DNA of 64,000 nt from contig NZ_LT904904.1 in the NCBI RefSeq assembly GCF_900199725.1, forward strand, positions 1,129,194 to 1,193,193, in the 5' to 3' direction. Position 1 is the stretch's first letter, and each line of letters opens with the position of its first letter. Positions 26,459 through 34,561 of the stretch are shown one piece after another. The notes under the pieces were generated by a model. The model saw only the letters and a list, made by a program, of their open reading frames with translations, ran no database searches and was not told the origin of the DNA. The DNA is from Cytobacillus massiliigabonensis. Lineage in GTDB: Bacteria > Bacillota > Bacilli > Bacillales > Cytobacillaceae. The position numbers and the translations under genes were made by a program.

Positions 26459-26506
26459 TTTATTTTGTAAAACGAATTCATTATAATTGGGAGGAAAGCG
26501 CTTTAA
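26459..26506 (+). promoter_or_regulatory. Promoter with cre-like site for the sulfur operon
   Basis: A perfect -10 TATAAT lies at 26482-26487, with a weak -35 (TTTATT, 17-bp spacing). GGAAAGCGCTTTAA at 26493-26506 matches the ideal cre TGAAAGCGCTTTCA at 12 of 14 positions and overlaps the expected start point. CcpA, encoded at 60915 in this window, would repress from such a site when sugars are plentiful. The gap 26302-26547 holds nothing else. Confidence 0.6.
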
Positions 26507-26547
26507 TTTTATATATATTCCGCTTTTTTATATAAAGGTGGTGTCAA

Positions 26548-26790
26548 ATGGAAAGTCACATGTCAGTGGATATCACTTATGATGCCGGCCCAACGGGGTG
26601 TGGAGAGCTAATAATGAATCTATTTTTAACGATGAGGAAAATGGAAGAGGGGGAAATCATTAAGGTAATCTCGTATGATCCTGGCGCACGTGAAGATTTG
26701 CCTGCATGGTGCAGAATGCAGAACCATGCACTGTTAAACCGGATTGATGAAGGGAATATCAGCCATTATTTTATTAAAAAAGGAAAGTAA
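26548..26790 (+). CDS. TusA-like protein with atypical active site
   Basis: 80 residues with GGTGGTG upstream. The C-terminal half (VISYDPGAREDLPAWCRMQNHALL) matches the TusA/SirA fold pattern of DP...DIP..C...GH.LL. The N-terminal catalytic CPxP of TusA is replaced by TGCGEL (Cys18). Cys18 may still carry a persulfide, and Cys52 in PAWCRM is a second candidate. It is first in a four-gene operon. It shares the DLPAWCRM motif with the fusion protein encoded two genes later, so the two are paralogous. Confidence 0.78.
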   Translation: MESHMSVDITYDAGPTGCGELIMNLFLTMRKMEEGEIIKVISYDPGAREDLPAWCRMQNHALLNRIDEGNISHYFIKKGK

Positions 26791-26840
26791 GCTTAGATCT
26801 ATTATCTATTTAAGTCAATTAACATTTGGGAGGAATCATC

Positions 26841-27203
26841 ATGTCAGGAAAATTTGCAGTGAGTATTACAAGTGCTAAAAATGATACAGATAAAGCAACG
26901 GTTGGATTTGTAGTTGCCAACGCTGCAGTTGCTTCTGGTCAGGAAACAGTCGTTTTTTTAAATGTTGAAGGTGCGTTTTTAGCTGAAAAAGGATATGCAG
27001 AAGATATTCACGAAGAAGGCTTCGCGCCATTAAAGCAATTAATGGATCAATTTGTTGAAGCTGGAGGAATTATTTGGGTCTGCAGTCCTTGCTACAAAAA
27101 GAGAGGATTATCAGAAGATAATCTAATTGAAGGCGCGACAATCGTCGGAGGAGCTAGATTAGTAGAATTCCTAACACAAGGTGCCGCTTCAATTACATAC
27201 TAA
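26841..27203 (+). CDS. DsrE-like sulfur-relay protein
   Basis: About 120 residues from ATG 26841 (MSGKFAVSITSAKNDTDKA), with GGGAGG about 8 nt upstream; an in-frame ATG at 26826 lies before the RBS. It has the DsrE/DsrF alpha/beta fold with a conserved IWVCSPCYKKRGL segment, giving a CxxC pair near residues 81-84 that could hold a persulfide or disulfide. DsrE-type proteins pass sulfur to and from TusA. It lies between the TusA-like gene and the TusA-OsmC fusion. Confidence 0.82.
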   Translation: MSGKFAVSITSAKNDTDKATVGFVVANAAVASGQETVVFLNVEGAFLAEKGYAEDIHEEGFAPLKQLMDQFVEAGGIIWVCSPCYKKRGLSEDNLIEGATIVGGARLVEFLTQGAASITY

Positions 27204-27226
27204 TTCTCTGTTAGGGGGCCGCTCTT

Positions 27227-27940
27227 ATGTTAAATGCACATGCCGTTTGCGATGGTGGAGATCTTGATTGCGGATCGGGTTTGCTGCTAATTATTAATAA
27301 AAGTATGAATCCTCTTGATCCCGGACAAGTTCTGGAAATTAGAAGCAGAGAAAGTACAGTTGCTGATGATTTACCAGCATGGTGCCGAATGGTCAAGCAT
27401 GAATTTATCGGATCAGAACCAGGTGAGAATACGGTTAGGTATTTTGTGCGAAAAGGTCAAAGTAAATCAGCATTAGAGAGTGATCTTACGGCTGCAAAAG
27501 GGTACAAATGGAATGTTCGGGTGCAAGGGGAAAAGGATTTAAAGGCTAAAGTGTTTGCAAGAAACCATCATTTCTACTCAGGACAGCCTGCGGAATTTAG
27601 TGCACGTGTGGATGCGCCTAGTGCAATCGATTATTTTATTGCTTCCCTTGCTTCTTGCTTAACAGTTGGCTTCAAAGCGCATGCTTCAAGAAGGAATGTC
27701 ATTGTTGACCAAATAGAGCTTTCTCTTAAAGGCTCCATCGAAAATATTCTTTCTCATATGGAAATTGAAGAAACGGGAGGTCCGAGTATACATCAGGTTT
27801 CTGGTACTTGCTATGTATCGTCCGCAGCTGAAGAAGATTTATTGAAGGAGATTTGGCAAATTACTTTAAATAAGTCGCCTATCTATCAAACTTTGAAAAA
27901 AGCAGTTGAAATTGAACTGACATTTTCAATTGTTTATTAG
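27227..27940 (+). CDS. TusA-like/OsmC-like fusion protein
   Basis: 237 residues. Residues 1-80 are a second TusA-like domain with CDGGDLDCGSG (Cys8, Cys15) and DLPAWCRMVKHEF; again there is no CPxP. Residues about 95-237 form an OsmC-type domain with the peroxidatic-cysteine helix IASLASCLTVGFKAHA and the resolving Cys in SGTCYVSS. OsmC/Ohr proteins reduce organic hydroperoxides or handle persulfides. The fusion suggests the OsmC site works on a thiol or persulfide delivered by the attached domain. GGGGG upstream of ATG and close spacing to the next gene (12 bp) support one transcript. Confidence 0.82.
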   Translation: MLNAHAVCDGGDLDCGSGLLLIINKSMNPLDPGQVLEIRSRESTVADDLPAWCRMVKHEFIGSEPGENTVRYFVRKGQSKSALESDLTAAKGYKWNVRVQGEKDLKAKVFARNHHFYSGQPAEFSARVDAPSAIDYFIASLASCLTVGFKAHASRRNVIVDQIELSLKGSIENILSHMEIEETGGPSIHQVSGTCYVSSAAEEDLLKEIWQITLNKSPIYQTLKKAVEIELTFSIVY

Positions 27941-27952
27941 GGGGGAAATCAA

Positions 27953-29128
27953 ATGAAATCAACAATCTTTCCTACTTCTGTCATCGGCAGCTGGCCTAGA
28001 TCAGTCGAAGTGCAGAAGGCAATGAGAGAAAAAAGAGCAGGAAGAATGACAGATGAAGCATTTCAAGCAGTTGCGGATCAAGCGGTTATTGAATGCCTTC
28101 GTCTGCAAGAAGCAGCAGGTGTAGATATCGTATCTGACGGAGAGCAAAGAAGAGATAATTATATTTCGTTTGTTGCTGAGCATTTACATAATGTGAAAAT
28201 GCTAACGGTCTCTGAATTGCTAGAATACATTGATGATAAAGCAAGTTTTGAGGAAATCCTTGGTACATTGGATGTTCCTGCCTTTTCCCTATCAAATCCA
28301 GCGGCTGTAGGGAAGATTAGCCGGAAAAAGCCGCTTGCATTAAATGACTTTCAATTTCTAAAAAAGCACACAGATAGAAAAATAAAAGTCACGCTTCCAG
28401 GTCCTTATTTATTAACGAGATCCATGTGGGTTGAAGGGCTATCTGAAGAAGCTTATCCAACGAAAGAAGACTTAGCGATCGATATTGTAAGCGTTTTACG
28501 AGAAGAACTGGAAGATCTAATTGGTGAAGGCGTCGATTTTGTACAATTCGATGAACCTGTGCTGACTGAGCTCGTATTCACACAAAAGAATGCCAATCGC
28601 ACATTTATGTGTGGAGCCTTGACTGCAAAAGCAGATGCTGAGGTAGAAATTGAATTTGCTCTTCAGTTAATGAATCAGGTTATGGAAGGAATGCGGGGAA
28701 GAGGAACAAAAATTGGGGTCCATATTTGCCGAGGAAATTGGAGCAGAGAAGATGATATTCTTCTAAGAGGTCCATATTTCCCGCTTATCCCTTATTTATC
28801 AAGAGTAGATATTGATCAGCTTATTCTTGAATATGCGACACCAAGGGCTGGGGAAATTGAGGCAATAAAGGAATTCACTCATGCTGAGATTGGATTTGGC
28901 GTTGTGAACCCTCGAACGGAAGAGGTTGAAACCGCAGAAGAAATTGTTGAGAAAGTCAAACAATTATTAAAGCTCATACCGGCTAATCATATCTATTTAA
29001 ATCCAGATTGCGGGTTTGGCACCTTTGCACAAAGACCGATGAATAGTGAAGAGATTGCTGTTCAAAAGCTTAAAGTGATGAGTAAAGCAGCAAATTTATT
29101 AAGAGAACAAATTAAACAGCAAGTTTAA
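27953..29128 (+). CDS. Core MetE-like methyltransferase
   Basis: 391 residues, equivalent to the C-terminal catalytic barrel of cobalamin-independent methionine synthase without the N-terminal folate-binding half. Zinc ligands are visible: His and Cys in HICRGNW (about 259-261), Glu in LILEYA, Cys in PDCGFG near residue 346. The start reads FPTSVIGSWPRS, typical of the family. Short MetE-type enzymes transfer methyl groups to homocysteine or other thiols from donors other than methyl-tetrahydrofolate. It closes the operon and may supply or use the thiol handled by the three preceding proteins. The methyl donor cannot be deduced. Confidence 0.85.
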   Translation: MKSTIFPTSVIGSWPRSVEVQKAMREKRAGRMTDEAFQAVADQAVIECLRLQEAAGVDIVSDGEQRRDNYISFVAEHLHNVKMLTVSELLEYIDDKASFEEILGTLDVPAFSLSNPAAVGKISRKKPLALNDFQFLKKHTDRKIKVTLPGPYLLTRSMWVEGLSEEAYPTKEDLAIDIVSVLREELEDLIGEGVDFVQFDEPVLTELVFTQKNANRTFMCGALTAKADAEVEIEFALQLMNQVMEGMRGRGTKIGVHICRGNWSREDDILLRGPYFPLIPYLSRVDIDQLILEYATPRAGEIEAIKEFTHAEIGFGVVNPRTEEVETAEEIVEKVKQLLKLIPANHIYLNPDCGFGTFAQRPMNSEEIAVQKLKVMSKAANLLREQIKQQV

Positions 29129-29155
29129 GATAATGCTGAATAGAATACCTTAAGA

Positions 29156-29187
29156 AGAAGTCAGTTATATCACTGGCTTTTTTTCGT
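29156..29187 (+). terminator. Terminator of the sulfur operon
   Basis: AAGTCAGT pairs with ACTGGCTT (one G-U) around a short loop, followed by TTTTTTT. Confidence 0.7.
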
Positions 29188-29339
29188 GTTTATGATTATT
29201 TCTTCCTGCAAGGCGATTTTTATTAGCTCTAAGTAGAAATCCTGTAAGAAGAAGAGTAGAATACAAATAGTGTGCAAAAAAAATAGCAATAATTATTTAC
29301 ATACATGTATTTTCCGAAAGAATGATCTTTTGCTACGAT

Positions 29340-29420
29340 AACTTAATGGTGGAACGCAGCACAGCTGAAGCCTCTTTATAATAGGGCTTTTACTGGCAAA
29401 GTTCAGCGCTTTTTTGAAGG
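29340..29420 (+). promoter_or_regulatory. Structured leader upstream of ytgP
   Basis: Nested inverted repeats: an inner AAGCC...GGGCTT stem and an outer GCTGAA...TTCAGC stem, the latter followed by GCGCTTTTTTG. It looks like an attenuator or cis-acting leader. I cannot name a riboswitch class. The rest of the 29129-29433 gap holds only the upstream terminator and A/T-rich promoter-like sequence. Confidence 0.4.
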
Positions 29421-29433
29421 GGAATGGGGTTCT

Positions 29434-31047
29434 ATGTCATCAAAGCTTTTAAGGGGTACTTTTATAATGACCCTTGCGACAATTATTTCAAAAGTACTCG
29501 GGTTATTTTATGTAATTCCTTTTTATCATATTGTAGGGGAAGAAGGGAATGCGCTTTATTCTTTCGCCTATATTCCATATACAATTTTCATTAGTTTAGC
29601 AACAGCAGGCATACCTGCCGCGGTTTCAAAATTCATTTCAAAATATAATGCATTAGAGGAATATGCAGTAGGCAGGAAGCTATTTAAATCAGGACTAGTA
29701 GTGATGTTATGTACGGGAATGATATCCTTTCTATTCCTTTATTTTCTAGCTCCCTCGTTAGCTGATTTTATTATTCCTGATAATGTGGATACGAGTGTGA
29801 AGGATGTAGCGACTGTTATTAGAGCAGTGAGCTTTGCGTTAATTGTTGTTCCTTTTATGAGTTTGATTCGGGGCTTCTTTCAGGGACACCAATCGATGGG
29901 ACCTTCTGCTTTATCACAGGTCATTGAGCAAATTGTTCGTATTGTGTTTGTTCTTGCAGGTGCCTTTATTGTTTTATATATCATGAAAGGTAGTCTTGTT
30001 CAGGCAGTAAGTGTAGCTACCTTTGCGGCATGTATTGGCGCAATCGGTGGTCTAGCGGCACTTTTTTGGTATTGGTATAAAAGAAAGCCTTATTTAGATG
30101 GACTTTTATTAAATGATAAAGGCACGATGGATATTTCTTTAAAGGATATGTACAAAGAAATTGTTGTATATGCCGCGCCTTTTATTTTTGTAGGTTTATC
30201 TGGTTCTCTTTTCCAATTTATTGATCAGCTGACTTTTATCCGGACGATGGCAGAAATTGGCTTAGCAGATCAAGCAGTATCATCCTTTGCCGTTTTAAAT
30301 TTCCAGACTCATAAGCTGGTTATTATTCCTGTTTCTTTGGCTACTGCCTTCTCTTTAACACTTGTTCCAAGTATTACGAAAGCATTTGTTGAAAAGGATC
30401 GTACGAGTTTAAATTATCAATTGAATCAAGCATTTCAAGTGCTGTTATTTCTAACGCTTCCGGCAGTTGTTGGACTTTCCTTATTGGCAGAGCCTATTTT
30501 TACATTATTTTACGATCACAATGAGCTTGGAACAGAAGTGCTTAGAACCTATGCGCCAGTGGCAATTCTTTTTGCCTATTTCTTAGTTACGGCGGCAATT
30601 TTACAAGGAATCAATGAGCAGCGTTTTACCGTGCTTAGCTTGCTTGTTGGATTACTGCTTAAATTGAGCTTAAATATCCCACTAATCAAGCTGATGGAAA
30701 CTCAGGGAGCTGTAGTCGCAACTGCGATAGGCTATGCAGCGGCTATCTTGATTAATTTAATTGTGATAAAAACATATGCTAAGTATCCTTTCAGGCTTGT
30801 CCTCAGAAGAGGGATCTTGATTGTTATTTTCACTGCGCTGATGTTTGCAGGTGCAGGAATCACGTATAAGGTTCTTACACTTTTCTTATTGCCATCAGCC
30901 AATTTGCAGGCATTCATCATCGTTGCCATTTGTGCAGCAGTTGGTGCAGGAATCTACTTCTATTTAAGCTTTAAAACAAAACTCGTCTATTTCTTATTTG
31001 GGCAAAAGGTCGATCGTCTATTGAAGAAGGTCAGATTGCGAGGATAA
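29434..31047 (+). CDS. ytgP: Polysaccharide/lipid II-type flippase YtgP
   Basis: 537 residues with about 14 membrane helices and the SpoVB/MurJ-like polysaccharide exporter (MATE-superfamily) fold; it opens KLLRGTFIMTLATIISKVLGLFYVIPFY. B. subtilis YtgP (Amj's partner MurJ-like, also called MurJ-Bs) can flip lipid II. Conserved arginines lie in the cavity-lining helices (RGFFQGHQSMGP). GAAGGGGAATGGGG precedes the ATG. It is monocistronic or co-transcribed with the pseudouridine synthase 64 bp downstream. Confidence 0.9.
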   Translation: MSSKLLRGTFIMTLATIISKVLGLFYVIPFYHIVGEEGNALYSFAYIPYTIFISLATAGIPAAVSKFISKYNALEEYAVGRKLFKSGLVVMLCTGMISFLFLYFLAPSLADFIIPDNVDTSVKDVATVIRAVSFALIVVPFMSLIRGFFQGHQSMGPSALSQVIEQIVRIVFVLAGAFIVLYIMKGSLVQAVSVATFAACIGAIGGLAALFWYWYKRKPYLDGLLLNDKGTMDISLKDMYKEIVVYAAPFIFVGLSGSLFQFIDQLTFIRTMAEIGLADQAVSSFAVLNFQTHKLVIIPVSLATAFSLTLVPSITKAFVEKDRTSLNYQLNQAFQVLLFLTLPAVVGLSLLAEPIFTLFYDHNELGTEVLRTYAPVAILFAYFLVTAAILQGINEQRFTVLSLLVGLLLKLSLNIPLIKLMETQGAVVATAIGYAAAILINLIVIKTYAKYPFRLVLRRGILIVIFTALMFAGAGITYKVLTLFLLPSANLQAFIIVAICAAVGAGIYFYLSFKTKLVYFLFGQKVDRLLKKVRLRG

Positions 31048-31111
31048 TGGGACATAAATATTTATTAAGGTTTCACACAGCCAACTAATCTTCAATAAAA
31101 GAGGTGATGTT

Positions 31112-31831
31112 ATGAGAATTGATAAAATGCTTGCCAATTTAGGCTTTGGAAGCCGGAAGGATGTTAAGCAGCTTTTAAAGAGCGGAGCTGTTGAAGTCAA
31201 TGAGCAGAAGGTGAAGGATGCGAGTAAGCATGTCGATCCGGATAAGGATGTTGTGACAATAAACGGAGAAGAAGTGGTGTATAAAGAGTTTATTTATTTA
31301 ATGATGAACAAACCACAAGGAGTGATCTCCGCAACGGAGGACTCGCAGCATGAAACGGTTTTAGATATATTGGAGCCCGAGGATATCGTATTCTCTCCGT
31401 TTCCTGTCGGTAGGCTTGATAAAGATACAGAAGGGCTGCTGCTGTTAACAAATGATGGGCAGCTTGCCCATCGCCTTTTATCTCCGAAAAAACATGTGCC
31501 GAAAACATATTTTGCTGTTATAAACAGTGAAGTAACGGAAGAGGACATTGCAGCTTTTAAAAAGGGTGTCATTTTGGATGATGGATATGAAACAAAACCA
31601 GGTGAATTGAAGATTATTAAATCCGGTTTGACATCAGATATTGAATTGACGATTACTGAAGGAAAATTTCATCAGGTGAAAAGAATGTTTGAGGCGGTTG
31701 GGAAGCGAGTCATTTATTTGCAAAGGATATCAATGGGACCGCTTCAGCTGGATGAAACCTTGGAGCTTGGTGAATATCGTGAATTGACAGAAGAAGAACT
31801 AGAAAGCTTAATGGAATATGAAGTCAAATAA
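31112..31831 (+). CDS. 16S rRNA pseudouridine synthase (RsuA family)
   Basis: 239 residues. An N-terminal S4 RNA-binding domain (RIDKMLANLGFGSRKDVKQLLKSG) is followed by the synthase domain with catalytic Asp in GRLDKDTEGLLLLTNDG and the FHQVKRMFEAVGKRV motif. RsuA-type enzymes modify uridine 516 of 16S rRNA, but large-subunit targets are possible. GAGGTGATG RBS; terminator at 31831. Confidence 0.93.
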   Translation: MRIDKMLANLGFGSRKDVKQLLKSGAVEVNEQKVKDASKHVDPDKDVVTINGEEVVYKEFIYLMMNKPQGVISATEDSQHETVLDILEPEDIVFSPFPVGRLDKDTEGLLLLTNDGQLAHRLLSPKKHVPKTYFAVINSEVTEEDIAAFKKGVILDDGYETKPGELKIIKSGLTSDIELTITEGKFHQVKRMFEAVGKRVIYLQRISMGPLQLDETLELGEYRELTEEELESLMEYEVK

Positions 31832-31858
31832 AAATCGCCTAGATTGGCGATTTTTTTC
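31831..31858 (+). terminator. Intrinsic terminator
   Basis: AAATCGCC and GGCGATTT pair around a 6-nt loop, with TTTTTTT following. Confidence 0.9.
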
Positions 31859-31942
31859 ATACTATTTTTTGTTAACAATCGTAATCTTGGATCCTCACTT
31901 CAGACATCAGACCTCATATGAGATCAGTGTACGAAAGGGAAA

Positions 31943-32164
31943 TTATGATGACATCTTTACCTTCTTTTTTGTAGTCGTCCATTTTCCTCGACTCGGGCTT
32001 TTCACTAAGTCGTTGTAAACAAGAACATTTAAATCTCTCTGAATGGTGCGAGGAGTAATACCAAATTCCTCTACAAGCTCTCCCGTTGTTACAGTTCCAC
32101 GCTTATTAATAAACATGTAGACGGATTTGATACGGTTTAACATCCGGTTAGTCGAAGGTTTCAA
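31943..32164 (-). CDS. ytzE: DeoR-type HTH protein YtzE
   Basis: 73 residues starting from TTG 32162-32164 (MKPSTNRMLNRIKSVYMFINKRG), with AGGGAGTGG just upstream on the minus strand. It is a stand-alone DeoR-type winged HTH (TTGELVEEFGITPRTIQRDLNVL) with a basic tail (KWTTTKKKVKM). It matches B. subtilis YtzE in length and sequence. The open frame runs to 32284, but the mapped promoter at 32285 and the RBS favour the TTG. Its targets are unknown. Confidence 0.88.
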   Translation of the reverse strand: MKPSTNRMLNRIKSVYMFINKRGTVTTGELVEEFGITPRTIQRDLNVLVYNDLVKSPSRGKWTTTKKKVKMSS

Positions 32165-32284
32165 AAAACCACTCCCTATCCTTTTTTCAAACCAATGGCA
32201 AATTCCTGCAACTGACAGTCCATTGAAGAACCTATGTCCTTCAAGCATATGTAGTTTTCTTTTCCTCAGCCAACTCCTTTGCAA

Positions 32285-32313
32285 ATATCAGATGTTTTTT
32301 CAAGGGATGTCAA
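32285..32313 (-). promoter_or_regulatory. Sigma-A promoter for ytzE
   Basis: On the minus strand, TTGACA (32308-32313) and TGATAT (32285-32290) are 17 bp apart, a near-ideal sigma-A promoter. It gives a leader of about 115 nt before the ytzE TTG. The rest of the gap up to 32556 shows only A/T-rich sequence. Confidence 0.75.
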
Positions 32314-32556
32314 TCTTATCTTTATTGTACTCCTATTTTTTGATAATTTCTACTTTATTAAAGAATTTACACCATATTCATAAACTTTTTCCTTTCTCGT
32401 TTTATAAAATCTTAGTATATCCTATGGCCTTTCATGCTTGTATTATGTTAGAAAATTCTAAAAACAACTATTCTCATGGTTCAAAAGATAAATCTTTGTT
32501 AAAAAGTAAACCTTTTCCATCAGTCATTCGTACAAATAAAATAGGAGGAACATAAA

Positions 32557-33270
32557 ATGACTTTATTACATGTAGATATTAAAACAGCAGGCTATGACAA
32601 GGGAAATGAAATAATCCATAATATTCATTTTAATGTTAAAGAAGGAGAGCTTATCGGATTAATCGGTCCAAACGGCGCTGGCAAAAGCACGACAATAAAA
32701 ACGATTCTAGGGTTATTGGAAAATAAAGAGGGGGCAATTTCCTTTAGAGAGTATACAAAATACTCCTATGTACCGGAAAGACCCATTTTCTACGATGAGC
32801 TGACATTATGGGAGCATCTTGATTTTATCGCAGCAGCCGAGAATCTCCCGGATAAGGAGTACAAGGAGAGAGCAAAAGAATTACTTGAGCAGTACAAGCT
32901 AACGGAACATGCACATGAATTTCCTGGCAAATATTCAAAGGGCATGCAGCAAAAAGCGATGTTGATCTTAGCAATGATTACAAGTCCAATGGTATATATT
33001 ATTGATGAGCCATTTATTGGACTTGATCCGAACGCGATGAAGCTCTTTTTAAAGCTAATCGAAACAGAGCGGAAGCGGGGGGCAGGTATTTTGATGTCCA
33101 CTCATGTATTAGATACGGCGGAAAAGGTATGTGACCGGTTCTTAATGATTCATAATGGGGAGCTGCAAGCAGCTGGAACCCTCGAGGATATTCGAAAACA
33201 GTGCAATCTTCCTGCAGGCTCTTTATATGATTGTTTTCATTTAATCGCAGAGGATCATACGGATGAGTAG
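32557..33270 (+). CDS. ythP: ABC transporter ATP-binding protein (EcsA/YthP type)
   Basis: 237 residues: Walker A GPNGAGKST, signature YSKGMQQKAM, Walker B VYIIDEPFIGLD, switch His in MSTHVLD. The close match is to EcsA-type ATPases and to B. subtilis YthP. ATAGGAGG precedes the ATG. It overlaps the permease gene by 8 bp, so the two form one transporter of unknown substrate. Confidence 0.9.
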   Translation: MTLLHVDIKTAGYDKGNEIIHNIHFNVKEGELIGLIGPNGAGKSTTIKTILGLLENKEGAISFREYTKYSYVPERPIFYDELTLWEHLDFIAAAENLPDKEYKERAKELLEQYKLTEHAHEFPGKYSKGMQQKAMLILAMITSPMVYIIDEPFIGLDPNAMKLFLKLIETERKRGAGILMSTHVLDTAEKVCDRFLMIHNGELQAAGTLEDIRKQCNLPAGSLYDCFHLIAEDHTDE

Positions 33271-34453
33271 TTGGAGATTATTTCGCGACCGATACATAAG
33301 AAACCGAAAATTTCAGTTTGGAGTTATCCGGTCCATTGCCGATTGGACAATTATTATTTATCTTTTTATCCCAGCCATATTATTTATTATCTTTCAATAC
33401 CGCTCTTGGTGGGTGGAGCTGCCAGGCTGGATCGAATCGATTCCATTTGGCTTTGTATTCATGCTTCTTTTTCTTTTATCCTGGAATGGAAGCATTCGCA
33501 CATATGTAGAGGAAGCAGACAAAGTGTTTCTCATAAAAATAAAGTCTCTATTTTTTGGGATGAAAAAATGGGGATATATATGCTCACTCTTTTCTCAATC
33601 GCTAGTAACAGCAATTATATTTCTTATTCTGCTGCCGTTTTTAAGAAATCATTTCATTCTTAGCTGGCTGGAAATAGGTGCACTGCTTTTCTCCCTTATT
33701 GGATTAAAGGCGCTAATTATGCTAGTAAAATATCATTTGCACAAAATAGATAAAAGGTTAAAAAAATTAGCGTTTAGTATTCTATTATTTACTGCCTTAA
33801 GCTGGCTTAGTCAGTTCATTTATCTCCTTTGGGACAAAGGTGCTTTATTTTTTGTTTGTTTAAGCAGCATAGTCTTGCTGACTGTCTCTATCTATTTTAG
33901 CTTAAAGTCAATCCAGAAATTATCAGCAATTGATCATGAAATAGATATGAACCGCACGGATAAAACGAAGAATATTGAACTAATATTCATTCTTTCAAAT
34001 GAAATTGAAAAACCAATCGTTACGAAGAGAACAAAGCCGCTGCTATTCCGTCGTTCAAAACGGATTCTTAAAAAGCGGACTCAAGTAAATGGATTTATTG
34101 AGTTGTTTTTAAAGGTTTTTCTAAGAAACCGCTCGTATGTGATCAGCTATTTTCAAATTATTTCCGTCGGAACTGTTGCAATCGTACTTATTCCACCTCT
34201 CTGGATAAAAGTGATCATATTCTTCGGTTTTCTTATCATGATGAATTCATGGCTTTCACTTGTTTGGAATAAGATTGCACCATCCAATCCACTAAGTAAA
34301 AAATATAGTGAAACAGATTTTTATTTTAAGGCACGGAAAAGGGCTGTTATGTCATTATTTATTATAGCGATCATTTTACTCGGTATATTTGTCATATGCT
34401 GGCATAGTATACTGTCCTATTTTGGTATGCCATTTGGCTTTTATAGAGGCTAA
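33263..34453 (+). CDS. ythQ: ABC transporter permease (EcsB/YthQ type)
   Basis: 396 residues with about nine hydrophobic segments, opening WRLFRDRYIRNRKFQFGVIRSIADW, as in the EcsB-like family. A cytoplasmic basic loop (RRSKRILKKRTQVNG) separates two membrane halves. Its start overlaps the ATPase gene. EcsAB in Bacillus affects secretion and proteolytic processing; the role of this paralog is not known. Confidence 0.88.
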   Translation: MSSWRLFRDRYIRNRKFQFGVIRSIADWTIIIYLFIPAILFIIFQYRSWWVELPGWIESIPFGFVFMLLFLLSWNGSIRTYVEEADKVFLIKIKSLFFGMKKWGYICSLFSQSLVTAIIFLILLPFLRNHFILSWLEIGALLFSLIGLKALIMLVKYHLHKIDKRLKKLAFSILLFTALSWLSQFIYLLWDKGALFFVCLSSIVLLTVSIYFSLKSIQKLSAIDHEIDMNRTDKTKNIELIFILSNEIEKPIVTKRTKPLLFRRSKRILKKRTQVNGFIELFLKVFLRNRSYVISYFQIISVGTVAIVLIPPLWIKVIIFFGFLIMMNSWLSLVWNKIAPSNPLSKKYSETDFYFKARKRAVMSLFIIAIILLGIFVICWHSILSYFGMPFGFYRG

Positions 34454-34561
34454 GAAAGTATTTCTATTTACTTTTGTAAGGTATATGATGGTGCATAAGG
34501 AAAAATGAATTGATATAATTTTAAATAGATTTAATATTTTTCTTACACTGGAGGATTAATC

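Noticed and set aside
32165..32284. N-terminal extension of YtzE
   Set aside because: A sigma-A promoter starts transcription near 32278 and a good RBS precedes the TTG at 32164, so the extension would be mostly untranscribed.
32127..32555. 142-codon ORF on the plus strand upstream of ythP
   Set aside because: It runs antisense through the ytzE 5' end and its promoter, and its codon content is unlike the neighbours.
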